64,000 nucleotides of DNA from Actinomycetota bacterium (GTDB lineage Bacteria > Actinomycetota > Thermoleophilia > Gaiellales > Gaiellaceae), in contig PLZU01000041.1 in NCBI GenBank assembly GCA_003152275.1, positions 11,884 to 75,883 on the forward strand, in the 5' to 3' direction. This document shows positions 7,735 through 15,675 of this stretch, in pieces (within the stretch, counting starts at the first letter, position 1; the number at the start of each line of letters is the position of its first letter). The notes beneath the pieces were generated by a model, which was not told where the DNA came from, searched no databases, and saw nothing but the letters and a program-made list of their open reading frames with translations. The translations under genes and the position numbers were made by a program.

Positions 7735-8367
7735 TTAGCCGACCCCGCAGCCGGAGACGATGCGCAGGTTCGTGAGCGGCCGCAGTTCCGCGCCGTTCGG
7801 CAACGCGCCGCGTGTTCGCTTGCTCGGGTTCCAGAAACCGACTCCCGCAACGTCGACAGTCGCGCCGAGGAGCTGCCAGGCCGCTGTCACGGATGGGCAA
7901 TGCGATGTGAACTGTCGCCTTGCCGTGATCATTCCAGTGCGGTCGCGCGCCCGTTGTCCGAGGCACAGTGGATTCGGAAGATAGACGTCCATGTACTTGC
8001 CCGCCTCGATGCTGAACAGGATCAGCACGACCTCGCCGTTCGACGCGATGCGGTAGCGATCGACTACCGCTTGCAGCCTCCACACGCGCCGCTGGAACGT
8101 CGTCGCCCGCGCAGCGGCGATTCGTTTTGGCGGCGCGAGCTTTGCAAGCTCGGCGATTGTCGTCGGGGTGCTGTGGAGGTTCACCTTGGCCCGGTCGCTG
8201 TCGCTCAGCGTCATCAAGCGCCAGAGCTTGCCACCGCACCAGGTCCCGGGATTCTCGGCGCCTGACGCCATTGGAGAACCGGACGCCGTTGCGCATAGCG
8301 ACGCCGTCGCCGCAAGAAGTGCAATTGCGAGCGCGAGTTGAGCGCGAGGTGGCCAGCGAACGGGCAT
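7735..8367 (-). CDS. Secreted protein of unknown function
   Basis: About 210 aa, starting at ATG 8367 with a clear signal peptide (MPVRWPPRAQLALAIALLAA then TASLCATASG). The mature part is conserved-looking, with cysteines that could pair (WCGGKLWRLMTLSD, YLPNPLCLGQRA, TSHCPSVTAAW, VSGCGVG at the end) and a GVGFWNPSKRTRGALPNGAE block. I do not recognise a named domain. A longer in-frame start at 8436 would add a basic extension without improving the signal sequence. It lies 6 nt upstream of the histidine kinase, so it might provide or sense that kinase's extracellular signal; this is only positional inference. Confidence 0.6.
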   Translation of the reverse strand: MPVRWPPRAQLALAIALLAATASLCATASGSPMASGAENPGTWCGGKLWRLMTLSDSDRAKVNLHSTPTTIAELAKLAPPKRIAAARATTFQRRVWRLQAVVDRYRIASNGEVVLILFSIEAGKYMDVYLPNPLCLGQRARDRTGMITARRQFTSHCPSVTAAWQLLGATVDVAGVGFWNPSKRTRGALPNGAELRPLTNLRIVSGCGVG

Positions 8368-8583
8368 TGGCGGTTTTCTGAGCAGGCGACACTGCCGCCG
8401 CGCGGCTACCCTAGCCAGCCTCGCCCAGGGCCGCAAACCCGTGATCTGACGTTCGTGTTCGCCGGCTGCTTGCTACGAGGTCGCGGTGATCGTGATCCCA
8501 CCGCGCGCCTTCTGCCTCAAGCGCACGCGAACACCGTCTGCTTCGAGGCCGAGCGCCTCCCCGACGTCGTCGCGGATCTTCAC

Positions 8584-8954
8584 CGCGAGCGCTACCTTGC
8601 CGGGCCGCCGTTCGCCGAGGACTATCGCCGCCGCGCAACGAAGCTGCTGCGCGACGCGGAACTTGAGCCCGTCGATCCGATGCGCCGCGATTTCCGCGGC
8701 GCGACGCAGGGTCACGGGACGGAGATCGTGGAAGGCGACCTCGCGGACATTCACGCCTGCGACGCGGTGCTCGCCGCGTTCACCTCCCCCGACGAGGGAA
8801 CGGCGATGGAGGCGTGGTATGCACACTCGCTCGGCAAGCCGGTGCTGCATACACGGGCGGCTCTCCCACGCATCCCTGGACTGTCTACGTCGCACATGAG
8901 GTGTGCGACCACCTCGACGACGCGGTCGAGTTGCTGCAGCGGCTGCTCTGCTAA
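8584..8954 (+). pseudogene. Nucleoside 2-deoxyribosyltransferase-like gene, frameshifted and lacking a start
   Basis: Frame 1 encodes RYLAGPPFAEDYRRRATKLL, an acidic middle, then SPDEGTAMEAWYAHSLGKPV, matching the nucleoside 2-deoxyribosyltransferase family, whose catalytic Glu sits in such a GTxxE segment. Around 8845-8852 the match jumps to another frame: YTGGSPTHPWTVYVAHEVCD, then HLDDAVELLQRLLC and a TAA at 8952-8954. A -1 or +2 shift joins the two parts. No ATG, GTG or TTG is found just upstream of the first block, so the 5' end is also damaged. The roughly 215 bp between 8368 and the first block hold nothing I can assign. Its stop overlaps the stop of the convergent aldo/keto reductase gene. 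Confidence 0.6.
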
Positions 8955-9874
8955 TCGATTGCAAGCGCCGCCAGCGCCGGCTCAAGGTGAGCAGGCCTGC
9001 GAGGCCCGACGACGACCGCCGTCACAGCAGGATTTGCAAGCAGCCACGCGATCGCGAGCGCGGCCATCGTGGTGCCCCGCTCCACCGCCCGGCGTTCGAG
9101 ATCCTCGAGGAGATCGAAGACGGCGGCGTCCTGCAGGTGCTCGTACGGCTCCGGGCGCAGGGTCATTCGCGACCCGGCCGGCGGCGGCTCGTTGCGCCGG
9201 TACTTGCCGGTCAGCCAGCCACCTGCGAGCGGGCTGAACGGGGTGAAGCCGAGGCCGCGCTCCGCGCAAAGCGGGAGGAGCTCGTCCTCCGCCCCTCGGT
9301 CGAGCAGCGAATACGAATTCTGCACCCAGCCGTAGCCGGTCGGAAGATCGACTGCGAGCGCCTGGCGCAATTGCGCGGCGTCGACGTTGCTCGCGCCGTA
9401 GGCCTCGATCTTGCCCGCGTGCTGGAGCTCGTCGAGGACGCCGAGCGTCTCGGCGATTGGCACGTCAAGGTCCCAGTCATGCGTGAGATACATCTGGACC
9501 CGCTCGACGCCGAGACGGCGCAGGCTCGACTCGAGCTGGCGCTTCACCCGTGCGGGGGCGAGCCCGTGGTCTTCACCCTCGCCCATCGGGTTGAACGTCT
9601 TCGTGCTGAGGACGATCGCGTCGCGCACCTCCGGCCCCTTCGTGCGCAGCCAGTCGCCGATCGACGTCTCGCTGCGCCCACCGCCGTATGCGTCGGCCGT
9701 ATCGAACGTCGTGATGCCCGCCTCCCAGGCCGCATCCATGATCGCGGCGGCTTCCTCGGGGCTCTCGCCGCCGCCGAAGAACGCAGGCGCCGAGCCGACG
9801 CCACCGAAATTGCCGCAGCCGAGAATGACGCGCGAGACGCAGACCCCTGTTTCGCCCAGGTACGCTCGCTCCAT
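8951..9874 (-). CDS. Aldo/keto reductase
   Basis: NADPH-dependent oxidoreductase with the AKR TIM-barrel, 307 aa from ATG 9874. Signature blocks: GITTFDTADAYGGGRSETSI with the catalytic Asp, VLSTKTFNP with the catalytic Lys, LGVERVQMYLTHDWD with the catalytic-region His, EAYGASNVDAAQLRQAL, LGFTPFSPLAGGWLTGKYRR, and the coenzyme-binding tail AVVVGPRRPAHLEPAL. The catalytic Tyr is probably the AY of DTADAYG. The ATG overlaps the ATG of the divergent VC1184-type gene inside one CATG, so both must use very short or leaderless 5' ends. The substrate cannot be told. Its 3' end overlaps the stop of the pseudogene. Confidence 0.88.
   Translation of the reverse strand: MERAYLGETGVCVSRVILGCGNFGGVGSAPAFFGGGESPEEAAAIMDAAWEAGITTFDTADAYGGGRSETSIGDWLRTKGPEVRDAIVLSTKTFNPMGEGEDHGLAPARVKRQLESSLRRLGVERVQMYLTHDWDLDVPIAETLGVLDELQHAGKIEAYGASNVDAAQLRQALAVDLPTGYGWVQNSYSLLDRGAEDELLPLCAERGLGFTPFSPLAGGWLTGKYRRNEPPPAGSRMTLRPEPYEHLQDAAVFDLLEDLERRAVERGTTMAALAIAWLLANPAVTAVVVGPRRPAHLEPALAALAID
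9861..9866 (+). promoter_or_regulatory. Candidate -10 box (TACGCT) for a leaderless start at 9873
   Basis: TACGCT ends 6 nt before the ATG at 9873, the same TAnnnT-N6..8-start spacing seen before several other genes in this window. Transcription would begin at or next to the ATG. The -35 region is not obvious. The box lies inside the first codons of the divergent aldo/keto reductase gene. Confidence 0.45.
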
Positions 9875-11045
9875 GTCTACGACGCTACTTGACGTCCAGG
9901 CGGTCCGCCGGCGGTTCTCGTCGCTGCAGGGCGACTTCGTGTTCCTCGATGCTCCCGGCGGCTCGCAGGTCCCGGATGAGGTCGGCGACGCCATTGCCCG
10001 CGCGCTGCGTGAGGCGTCTGCGAACATCGGCGCGAACTACGAGACGAGCAAGCGCGTCGAGCACGTGCTGGCGACGGCGCGGGCCGACGCCGGGCGGTTC
10101 CTCAACTGTTCGCCCGACGACGTGATCTTCGGAACGAACATGACGGTGCTCGACTTCACGCTCTCGCGCACGGCGTCGCGCGACTGGAAGGAGGGCGACC
10201 GGATTCTCGTCTCGCGGCTCGATCACGACGGCGGCGTCGCGCCGTGGATCGAGCTCGCGGCCGACCGCGGCTTCGAGGTCGACTGGATCGATGTCACTCA
10301 GGATTTGCGGCTCGACCTGGACGATCTCGAGCGGAAGCTCGACGAGCGCGTGCGCGTTGTCGCCTGCGTCGCCTCATCGAACGCCGTGGGCACCATCGTC
10401 GATCTCCCTCGCGTCTCGGAGCTTGCCCACGAGGTGGGCGCGCTGACGTGGGTCGACGCGGTGCAGTACGCCGCGCACGAGCCGGTCGATGTGCAGGCGC
10501 TCGGTTGCGACGTGTTCATCGCGTCGGCGTACAAGTTCTGCGGGCCGCATCTCGGGGTTGCCTACGGGCGCCATGAGCTGCTCGAGTCGTGGCGGCCGTA
10601 CAAGGCGCGGCCGGCCCAGTCGGAACCGGTCGGTCGCAGGTTCGAGCCGGGCACCGCGCCGTACGAGCTGCTCGCCGGCTTCTCGGCAACCATCGCCTAT
10701 CTCGAGTCGATCGGCGGCATGCAGGCGCTCGCGGCCTACGAGCGCGAGCTCGGGCAGCGCTTCCTCGACGGGCTGCCGAACTCTGCCACGGTCTACGGGC
10801 TGCAGACGATGGAGGGCCGTATCGCGACGTTCCTGCTCAACCTCGAGGGCGTGCCGGCCGCCGACGCAGCCCTCCGCCTGGCCGAGCGCGGCTACGGCGT
10901 GTGGGCGCACGACAACTGGTACTCGCTGGGCCTCCGCGAGAAGCTGCCGTATCCGCAAGACGCGCTGCGCGTCGGCTTGATCCACTACAACACCGCCGAA
11001 GAGATCGACGGCTTCCTCAGCGAGCTCTCCCACCTGAGCAAGTAA
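9873..11045 (+). CDS. Cysteine desulfurase-like PLP enzyme, VC1184 family (class V aminotransferase fold)
   Basis: A 390-aa fold-type-I PLP enzyme close to the TIGR01976 (VC1184) branch. The PLP lysine is about residue 221 in SAYKFCGPHLGVAYGR; the phosphate-binding region is FGTNMTVLDFTLSRT and the Asp that pairs with the pyridine nitrogen lies in LTWVDAVQYAAHEPVD. The N-terminus RRRFSSLQGDFVFLDAPGGS is typical. The enzymatic reaction of this family is not established; true cysteine desulfurases carry a mobile Cys loop that I do not see here. It stands alone on the plus strand, with a divergent start shared with the reductase and a symmetrical terminator at its end. Confidence 0.85.
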   Translation: MSTTLLDVQAVRRRFSSLQGDFVFLDAPGGSQVPDEVGDAIARALREASANIGANYETSKRVEHVLATARADAGRFLNCSPDDVIFGTNMTVLDFTLSRTASRDWKEGDRILVSRLDHDGGVAPWIELAADRGFEVDWIDVTQDLRLDLDDLERKLDERVRVVACVASSNAVGTIVDLPRVSELAHEVGALTWVDAVQYAAHEPVDVQALGCDVFIASAYKFCGPHLGVAYGRHELLESWRPYKARPAQSEPVGRRFEPGTAPYELLAGFSATIAYLESIGGMQALAAYERELGQRFLDGLPNSATVYGLQTMEGRIATFLLNLEGVPAADAALRLAERGYGVWAHDNWYSLGLREKLPYPQDALRVGLIHYNTAEEIDGFLSELSHLSK

Positions 11046-11062
11046 CAGACTGTTACTTGCTC
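11036..11062. terminator. Symmetrical bidirectional hairpin containing both stop regions
   Basis: GAGCAAGTAACA (11036-11047) and TGTTACTTGCTC (11051-11062) are perfect 12-bp arms around a GAC loop. The left arm contains the last codons and TAA of the plus-strand gene, and the right arm holds the last codon of the minus-strand dehydratase. No long T-run follows, but the position between convergent genes argues for termination or mRNA 3'-end protection in both directions. Confidence 0.6.
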
Positions 11063-11984
11063 ACGGGGTCTTGCCCGCGAGCACCCGCGCGAGCACAGCG
11101 GCGTCGATGTTGCCGCCGCTCACGATGCATACGGTCGTGCCTTCGCGGTTCCGTGCCGCGGCGAGCGCGAGCGCACCCGCGCCTTCGGCGACGACGCGCG
11201 CGCGAGAGACGAGCAGACGGATCGCCTCGGCGACGTCGTCAAGCGGAACGGCTACCGCCTCGTCGACGAGCTCGCGCGCGTGCTCCCACATCGTCGGCAG
11301 CAACGCGCGGCCGCCGGCGCCGTCGACGAACGATGGCGCGAACTCGATCCCCGTGGGCTCGCCGGCACGGAGCGATGCTGCAAGCGGCGCCGCCGTCTCC
11401 GGCTCGGCCGTGACGACGCGCACGCCAGGGCGGAGCGCCTTGACCGCGCTCGCGGTGCCGGTCGTCAGCCCGCCGCCACCCCACGGGATGATCACTTCGT
11501 CGAACTCCGCGAGGTCCTCGCAGAGCTCGAGGCCGATCGTGCCGTTCCCCGCCATCACCGCTTCGTCCTCGACCGGGTGCACGAACAGGCCGTCGACGCC
11601 TTCGTAGCGCCGCTCAACCATCGTCTGCCACCACACCTCGTGAGGCACGGAGATGATCTCACCGCCCAGACGCTCGACCGCGTCGAGCTTTGCGCGCGGC
11701 GCGGCGTCGGGCGCGATGATTGTCGCGCGCACGCCCGCCTCGCGCGCCGCCCACGCGACGCCCTGTGCCATGTTCCCAGCACTCGCAGTGACGACGCCGC
11801 CGGCGAGCTCGCTCGGCGACGCTGCGCGCACCGCCGACAGTGCGCCGCGGAGCTTGAACGACCCGATCGGCTGCAGGTTCTCGAGCTTCAGCCAGATCCG
11901 CTCGTCGAACCGCACGAGCGGCGTGCGTAACACGTCGTCGCCGAGCCGCTCTCGGGCGCGGCGGATCTCGTCGAGCGGGATCAC
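11061..11984 (-). CDS. Threonine/serine dehydratase-like PLP enzyme
   Basis: A 307-aa fold-type-II PLP enzyme of the threonine dehydratase / serine racemase group. The PLP Lys is residue 44 in IGSFKLRGA; the substrate loop ASAGNMAQGVAWAA and the phosphate-binding glycine loop PWGGGGLTTGTASA are present, and the end carries CIVSGGNIDAAVLARVL. There is no ACT regulatory domain, so it is the short catabolic form. GTG 11984 follows immediately after the stop of tryptophan 2,3-dioxygenase (no gap), making it the last gene of that operon. The substrate could be Thr, Ser or another hydroxy amino acid. Confidence 0.85.
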   Translation of the reverse strand: MIPLDEIRRARERLGDDVLRTPLVRFDERIWLKLENLQPIGSFKLRGALSAVRAASPSELAGGVVTASAGNMAQGVAWAAREAGVRATIIAPDAAPRAKLDAVERLGGEIISVPHEVWWQTMVERRYEGVDGLFVHPVEDEAVMAGNGTIGLELCEDLAEFDEVIIPWGGGGLTTGTASAVKALRPGVRVVTAEPETAAPLAASLRAGEPTGIEFAPSFVDGAGGRALLPTMWEHARELVDEAVAVPLDDVAEAIRLLVSRARVVAEGAGALALAAARNREGTTVCIVSGGNIDAAVLARVLAGKTP

Positions 11985-12698
11985 CTAGTCGCTTAGTCTG
12001 GCGAGCTCGGTCAGCTCCGTGCGCACGGCCCAGAGCTCCGGGAACATCTTGTGTTTGATCAGCCCAGCGAGCAGCTCGACCGGTGTGCCCTGCGTGCCGA
12101 CGACGTCCTCGCCGATGATGCGCGCGACAACCTTGAAGTGGCGGAAGCGCCAGACACCAACGCCCTCGTCCCACTCCGTCAACGCTTCTGCGAGCTGATA
12201 GAGGTCTTCGTGCTCGCGGCCGCGGGTGTACACCTCGAGGAGCGACAGTCCGCGCTCCCGTCGCAGCGCATGGAACGCGTCCAGGAGGGGCGGCGACACG
12301 CGGCGGATTTCGCGGAAGCTGGGCGAATCGAACCCGGAGCCGTGACCGAGCACGCGGCGGATTTCCTGGTACTCCCACGGCGACATCAGCTCGAGATGCT
12401 TGAGGAAGCCGATGACATATTGCAGCGACTCGTTCGCGCGCCGCAGCAACCTCAGCGCAGCCCCAACGTCACGCGCGTCGACGAGTCGCGTCGCCTCCTC
12501 GACCTCGACCCAGGCGTGCTTTAGCCAAAGCTCCGACGACTGGTGCACGGTCTGGAAGAGCAGCTCGTCGCGGTGGACCCACTCGTCGGGCCCTTTCTGG
12601 AGGGCGAGCAGCTCGTCCGTGCGCAGATAGCGCTCGTAGTCACTGCCGCCCGCACCGGGGAGAATCGGTGCGAATTCGTCCTGGTCTGTCGTCGCCAC
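11985..12698 (-). CDS. kynA: Tryptophan 2,3-dioxygenase
   Basis: Heme dioxygenase that opens the indole ring of L-Trp to N-formylkynurenine, first step of the kynurenine route. At 237 aa it is shorter than the usual 260-400. Recognisable: YERYLRTDELLALQ, the distal-His motif FQTVHQSSELWLKH (His about 52), the proximal heme-ligand region WRFRHFKVVARIIGED, and FPELWAV near the end. The usual GTGGSSG loop reads GTQGTPVE, a divergence that could affect substrate choice. GTG 12698 has a TAGGGT -10 box 6 nt upstream, suggesting its own leaderless promoter inside the end of the M24 gene. A kynureninase-like gene lies far away at 63048. Confidence 0.85.
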   Translation of the reverse strand: MATTDQDEFAPILPGAGGSDYERYLRTDELLALQKGPDEWVHRDELLFQTVHQSSELWLKHAWVEVEEATRLVDARDVGAALRLLRRANESLQYVIGFLKHLELMSPWEYQEIRRVLGHGSGFDSPSFREIRRVSPPLLDAFHALRRERGLSLLEVYTRGREHEDLYQLAEALTEWDEGVGVWRFRHFKVVARIIGEDVVGTQGTPVELLAGLIKHKMFPELWAVRTELTELARLSD

Positions 12699-12704
12699 GT
12701 GCGG

Positions 12705-12710
12705 ACCCTA
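12705..12710 (-). promoter_or_regulatory. Candidate internal leaderless promoter -10 (TAGGGT) for kynA
   Basis: On the minus strand TAGGGT lies 6 nt before the GTG of the dioxygenase. Its first three bases are the stop codon of the upstream M24 gene. The fit to the TAnnnT-N6..8-start pattern repeated in this window suggests transcription of the last two operon genes alone. Confidence 0.45.
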
Positions 12711-13865
12711 GCGGGTCTCTCCACCGTCGAAGATCTTCATCGGGAGGCCGGCGAGCGGCACGCCGCCCGCGTCGGTCACGAGCCAGGTGTCCTGCATGTA
12801 GAGGCAGGCCTTGCCGTCTTGCGAGATCGCGTGCGGGTGCATCGACAGCACCGTCCCGGCCTGCAGTTCCGTTTCGTCGTGCTCACCGATCTTCGGGAAC
12901 TCGATCATCGTCATCCCGATCGAATGCCCGGTGACGTGACCGAGGTGGAAGCCGCGGTCGAGGAAGCCTTGCGCGACGGCGCGGTGTGCCATGCGCGCCG
13001 TCGAGCCGGCCCGGAGCGCCGCCGGTGCAGCCGCGTAATACTCGTCGTAAGCCTCGAGCATGCGCTTCGTGTCGTCGCTCGGCTCCCCAGGGCAGATCGC
13101 GCGGGAGACCTCGACCCAGTGGCCGCCGGGACCGGCGACCTCGAGCGACGGCAGCACACAGCCCGTCGCGTCGAAACGCTTCGCGCTTGCAATCTTGAAT
13201 TCGGGGAGCGCCGACCCGTTCGGCCCGTCGAGCACCATGTCCATCGTCCAGCGCCCGCACCCTTGCGCGACGAAGTACTCCTCGCACGGCGCCAGCACCT
13301 CGCGCGCGGTCTTCCCCGGCTCGAAATGCTCGAGGAAGATCCAGAAGCCCTCCGCATTGATGCGCACCGACTCGCGCACCGACGCGAGCTCGAGCTCCGA
13401 CTTGACCATGCGCGCGTGGTCGAACGCGACGTCCCAGCCGACGAGCTCACAGGCGCCTTGCAAAGCGGCGTAGTCGCGGACCGTCATCACGTAGTCCATG
13501 CCGTACACGCCGACGCGCTTGCCCCGCACCGCGTCCGCGAGCCATTCGCCGGGGCGGTCGACGAACTCCTGCCGGTCGATCCACGTCGTGCCGTGCTCAC
13601 CGACGTAGCGTGCCTCGGTGGGAAAGACGATCGCCGGGTCGCCGTCGACCGGGAGCAGGACGTACGCGTAGCGGTGCACGATCACGAAGCCGCTCAGATA
13701 CGTGACCGCACCCTCGAAGCCCGTGTACTCGTTGCCGCACACGATCACTGCATCGAGCCCGTCGCGCTCTGCAGCCTCCCGGACGAGCCTGTAGCGACGC
13801 TCGATCTCGTCCTGCGGCAGGCCCCAGTACGTCGATTCCGACGACGGCTCTCCTACTGCTGCCAC
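12708..13865 (-). CDS. M24-family (creatinase / Xaa-Pro peptidase fold) hydrolase lacking metal ligands
   Basis: A 385-aa pita-bread fold protein starting at GTG 13865, with GGAGG 5 nt upstream; the start overlaps the preceding gene by 13 nt. The N-terminal creatinase domain (residues about 15-160) and the C-terminal M24 domain are both present (GHVTGHSIGMTMIEFPKIG). In metallo-members the M24 domain has D, D, H, E, E. Here the first pair reads LEVAGPGGHWVEVSR, the EPG site reads SMHPHA and the last Glu is Gln (MQDTWLVTD). It therefore resembles metal-free creatinase or ectoine-hydrolase-like enzymes cleaving a C-N bond. Operon context suggests a nitrogen compound as substrate. Confidence 0.8.
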   Translation of the reverse strand: MAAVGEPSSESTYWGLPQDEIERRYRLVREAAERDGLDAVIVCGNEYTGFEGAVTYLSGFVIVHRYAYVLLPVDGDPAIVFPTEARYVGEHGTTWIDRQEFVDRPGEWLADAVRGKRVGVYGMDYVMTVRDYAALQGACELVGWDVAFDHARMVKSELELASVRESVRINAEGFWIFLEHFEPGKTAREVLAPCEEYFVAQGCGRWTMDMVLDGPNGSALPEFKIASAKRFDATGCVLPSLEVAGPGGHWVEVSRAICPGEPSDDTKRMLEAYDEYYAAAPAALRAGSTARMAHRAVAQGFLDRGFHLGHVTGHSIGMTMIEFPKIGEHDETELQAGTVLSMHPHAISQDGKACLYMQDTWLVTDAGGVPLAGLPMKIFDGGETR

Positions 13866-14773
13866 GAATCCTCCACCCCTTTCACGAGTGCCCAGATCGT
13901 TTCGTTCAGCGGCGTCGGTACCCCGTGCTCGCGCCCGAAGCGGACGATACCGCCGTTCAGGTAGTCGATCTCCGTCGTCCGCCGCGCGTCGACGTCTTGC
14001 AGCATCGACGCCTTGTGGTTGTACGCAACCTCCCGTTTCGCGGCATGGTCGATCAACTCCTCGGGATCCGCGTCGAGCACGATGCCTTGCGCCGCGGCGA
14101 CCGCTTTGCCCTCGTCCACGAGGCCGGAGACGAGTGAGCGTAGATCGGGCCGCTCGCACACACGTCCGTGTGTGAGCCCGGTGAGCGCGCCAATCGGATT
14201 CGTCGAGGCATTGAAGATCACCTTGCGCCATTGCGGGCCGCGGGCGTCGATGACGGCGCTCGTCGGCATGCCACCGCGAGTACATGCGTCGGCGAGCCGT
14301 TGCACCGCCTCGAAAGGTGCGGGCTGCGGCTCGTAAGGCCCGAGCGTGGTATCGCCCTTGACGTCCCACTGCACGTGCCCCGGCTCCACGATCTTGCCCG
14401 CGGGAAACGTCGTGCCGCGAATCACGCGCTCGACATGTTGCGCAAGCGTCTCCTCGTTCCCGAGCCCGTTCTGCACCGTGGCGACGCAGCCGCTCGCAAA
14501 CGCATGAGCCGTCGCGGCGATCGCCTGCTCCGTGTGCATCGCCTTCGTCGCGACGATGCCGAAGTCGCACTGCGGAAGTTCCCGAGCGTCGGAGGTCGCG
14601 CGCAGCCGGCCGAGAACCTCGCCGGCGCCGGAGAGCCGCAGCCCGTTCGCGTTGATCGCGTCGACGTGCTCGCGCGACGCGTCGTACGCCCACACCTCGA
14701 CATCGTCCAGCTGCGCGAGGTTCGCAGCGAAGAGCGAGCCCACTGCACCGCAGCCGACCACGCAGATCTTCAT
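13853..14773 (-). CDS. Ketopantoate reductase-like (ApbA/PanE) oxidoreductase, copy 2
   Basis: A 306-aa NADPH-dependent 2-ketoacid reductase. N-terminal Rossmann motif ICVVGCGAVGSLFAANLA (GxGxxG), then VATKAMHTEQAIAA and the signature VATVQNGLGNEETLA. The catalytic Lys is expected in PQWRKVIFNASTNPIGALTG, and SMLQDVDARRTTEIDYLNG carries the conserved C-terminal Glu/Asn region. The ATG overlaps the preceding paralogue by 4 nt. Tandem copies in a transporter/catabolic operon suggest reduction of a 2-keto acid other than ketopantoate, or two related keto acids. Classical PanE function cannot be excluded. Confidence 0.82.
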   Translation of the reverse strand: MKICVVGCGAVGSLFAANLAQLDDVEVWAYDASREHVDAINANGLRLSGAGEVLGRLRATSDARELPQCDFGIVATKAMHTEQAIAATAHAFASGCVATVQNGLGNEETLAQHVERVIRGTTFPAGKIVEPGHVQWDVKGDTTLGPYEPQPAPFEAVQRLADACTRGGMPTSAVIDARGPQWRKVIFNASTNPIGALTGLTHGRVCERPDLRSLVSGLVDEGKAVAAAQGIVLDADPEELIDHAAKREVAYNHKASMLQDVDARRTTEIDYLNGGIVRFGREHGVPTPLNETIWALVKGVEDSWQQ

Positions 14774-15675
14774 TCGGAGTAGCTCGCCTCCTTCGCCTTC
14801 AAAAGCCGGTAGAGCGCGGTGTGCAGCGGCACTTCGACGCCCGCGCGGCTCGCCTCACGTACGAGCGCGCCTGTGATCAGGTCGATCTCCGTGCGCCGGT
14901 GCGCCTCGACGTCCTCGAGCATTGATGGGCGATGCGCATGCCCGCGCTGCGTCGCGAGCACGTTCATCTCCCACGGGTCCTCCTGGAGCTCGACACCCGC
15001 GGCTCGGGCGGCGGCTTTCCCCTCGTCGACAAGGCCACGGACTAGGTCGCCAAGCAGCCCTTCGGCGAAATGGAAGTCGTGTGGAAGGCCGGTCAATGCG
15101 GCAACAGTATTGACCGTGGCGTTGAAGATCAGCTTCGACCACTGCGCGGGACGCAGGTCGTCGAACGCTTCAGCCTTCAAGCCCGACGAGACGATCAGGT
15201 CGGCTACCACGCGCGCGTCGTCCGGTGTCGTATCACGATAGGGGCCGATCCATGTCGCGGTGTCGAGGACGTACTCGACGTGCGTGTCGCCATGCCGCGT
15301 GCCGCTCATGAACGTGACCGCCGAGAGCAGAGGCCAGTCGCCATGCGCCCCGACGATTTCCTCGGCGCCCAGCCCGTTCTGCACCGTCATCACCGTTGCG
15401 CCCTCGAACTGCCCCTCGATGCGCTGCGCCAGCGGCTCGAGCTCGTTGCCCTTGCACGCGAGGATGAGGAGGTCGGCGTCGAGCCCGGCCGGATCGCTCG
15501 ACGCTGCTACCGAGGCGGTGAACTCTGCGCGCCCTGAGACCCGCAGACCCAGCTCATTCAACGCGTGCGCGTGCTCGTCGCGGCGCGTCAGCACAGAAAC
15601 GTCGGTCACGCGCGCGAGGTGTCCGGCGAACAGACTGCCGATCGTTCCGGCTCCAGCGACGCACACGCGGGTCAC
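14770..15675 (-). CDS. Ketopantoate reductase-like (ApbA/PanE) oxidoreductase, copy 1
   Basis: A 301-aa paralogue of the next gene. It has RVCVAGAGTIGSLFAGHLAR (dinucleotide motif), LILACKGNELEPLA, VMTVQNGLGAEEIVGAHG, the Lys-containing AQWSKLIFNATVNTVAALTG, and SMLEDVEAHRRTEIDLITG. The GTG start at 15675 overlaps the end of the livM-type permease gene by 4 nt (GTGA). The pair clearly arose by duplication but has diverged strongly, so the two probably act on different substrates or form a heteromer. It stands directly after a complete Liv-type importer, which points to catabolism of the imported compound. Confidence 0.82.
   Translation of the reverse strand: MTRVCVAGAGTIGSLFAGHLARVTDVSVLTRRDEHAHALNELGLRVSGRAEFTASVAASSDPAGLDADLLILACKGNELEPLAQRIEGQFEGATVMTVQNGLGAEEIVGAHGDWPLLSAVTFMSGTRHGDTHVEYVLDTATWIGPYRDTTPDDARVVADLIVSSGLKAEAFDDLRPAQWSKLIFNATVNTVAALTGLPHDFHFAEGLLGDLVRGLVDEGKAAARAAGVELQEDPWEMNVLATQRGHAHRPSMLEDVEAHRRTEIDLITGALVREASRAGVEVPLHTALYRLLKAKEASYSE

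Noticed and set aside
8871-8890. Partial match to the CCCTGGACTGTCCACG element
   Set aside because: It encodes the conserved HPWTVYVA block of the deoxyribosyltransferase remnant, so the similarity is probably chance.
8473-8985. Minus-strand frame ending VRLRQKARGGITITATS
   Set aside because: Most of it is antisense to the deoxyribosyltransferase remnant; the C-terminal part looks protein-like but has no good start and no family I recognise.
12543-13964. Plus-strand 473-codon frame over the M24 gene
   Set aside because: Antisense to a convincing M24-family gene with a ribosome site; no recognisable domain.
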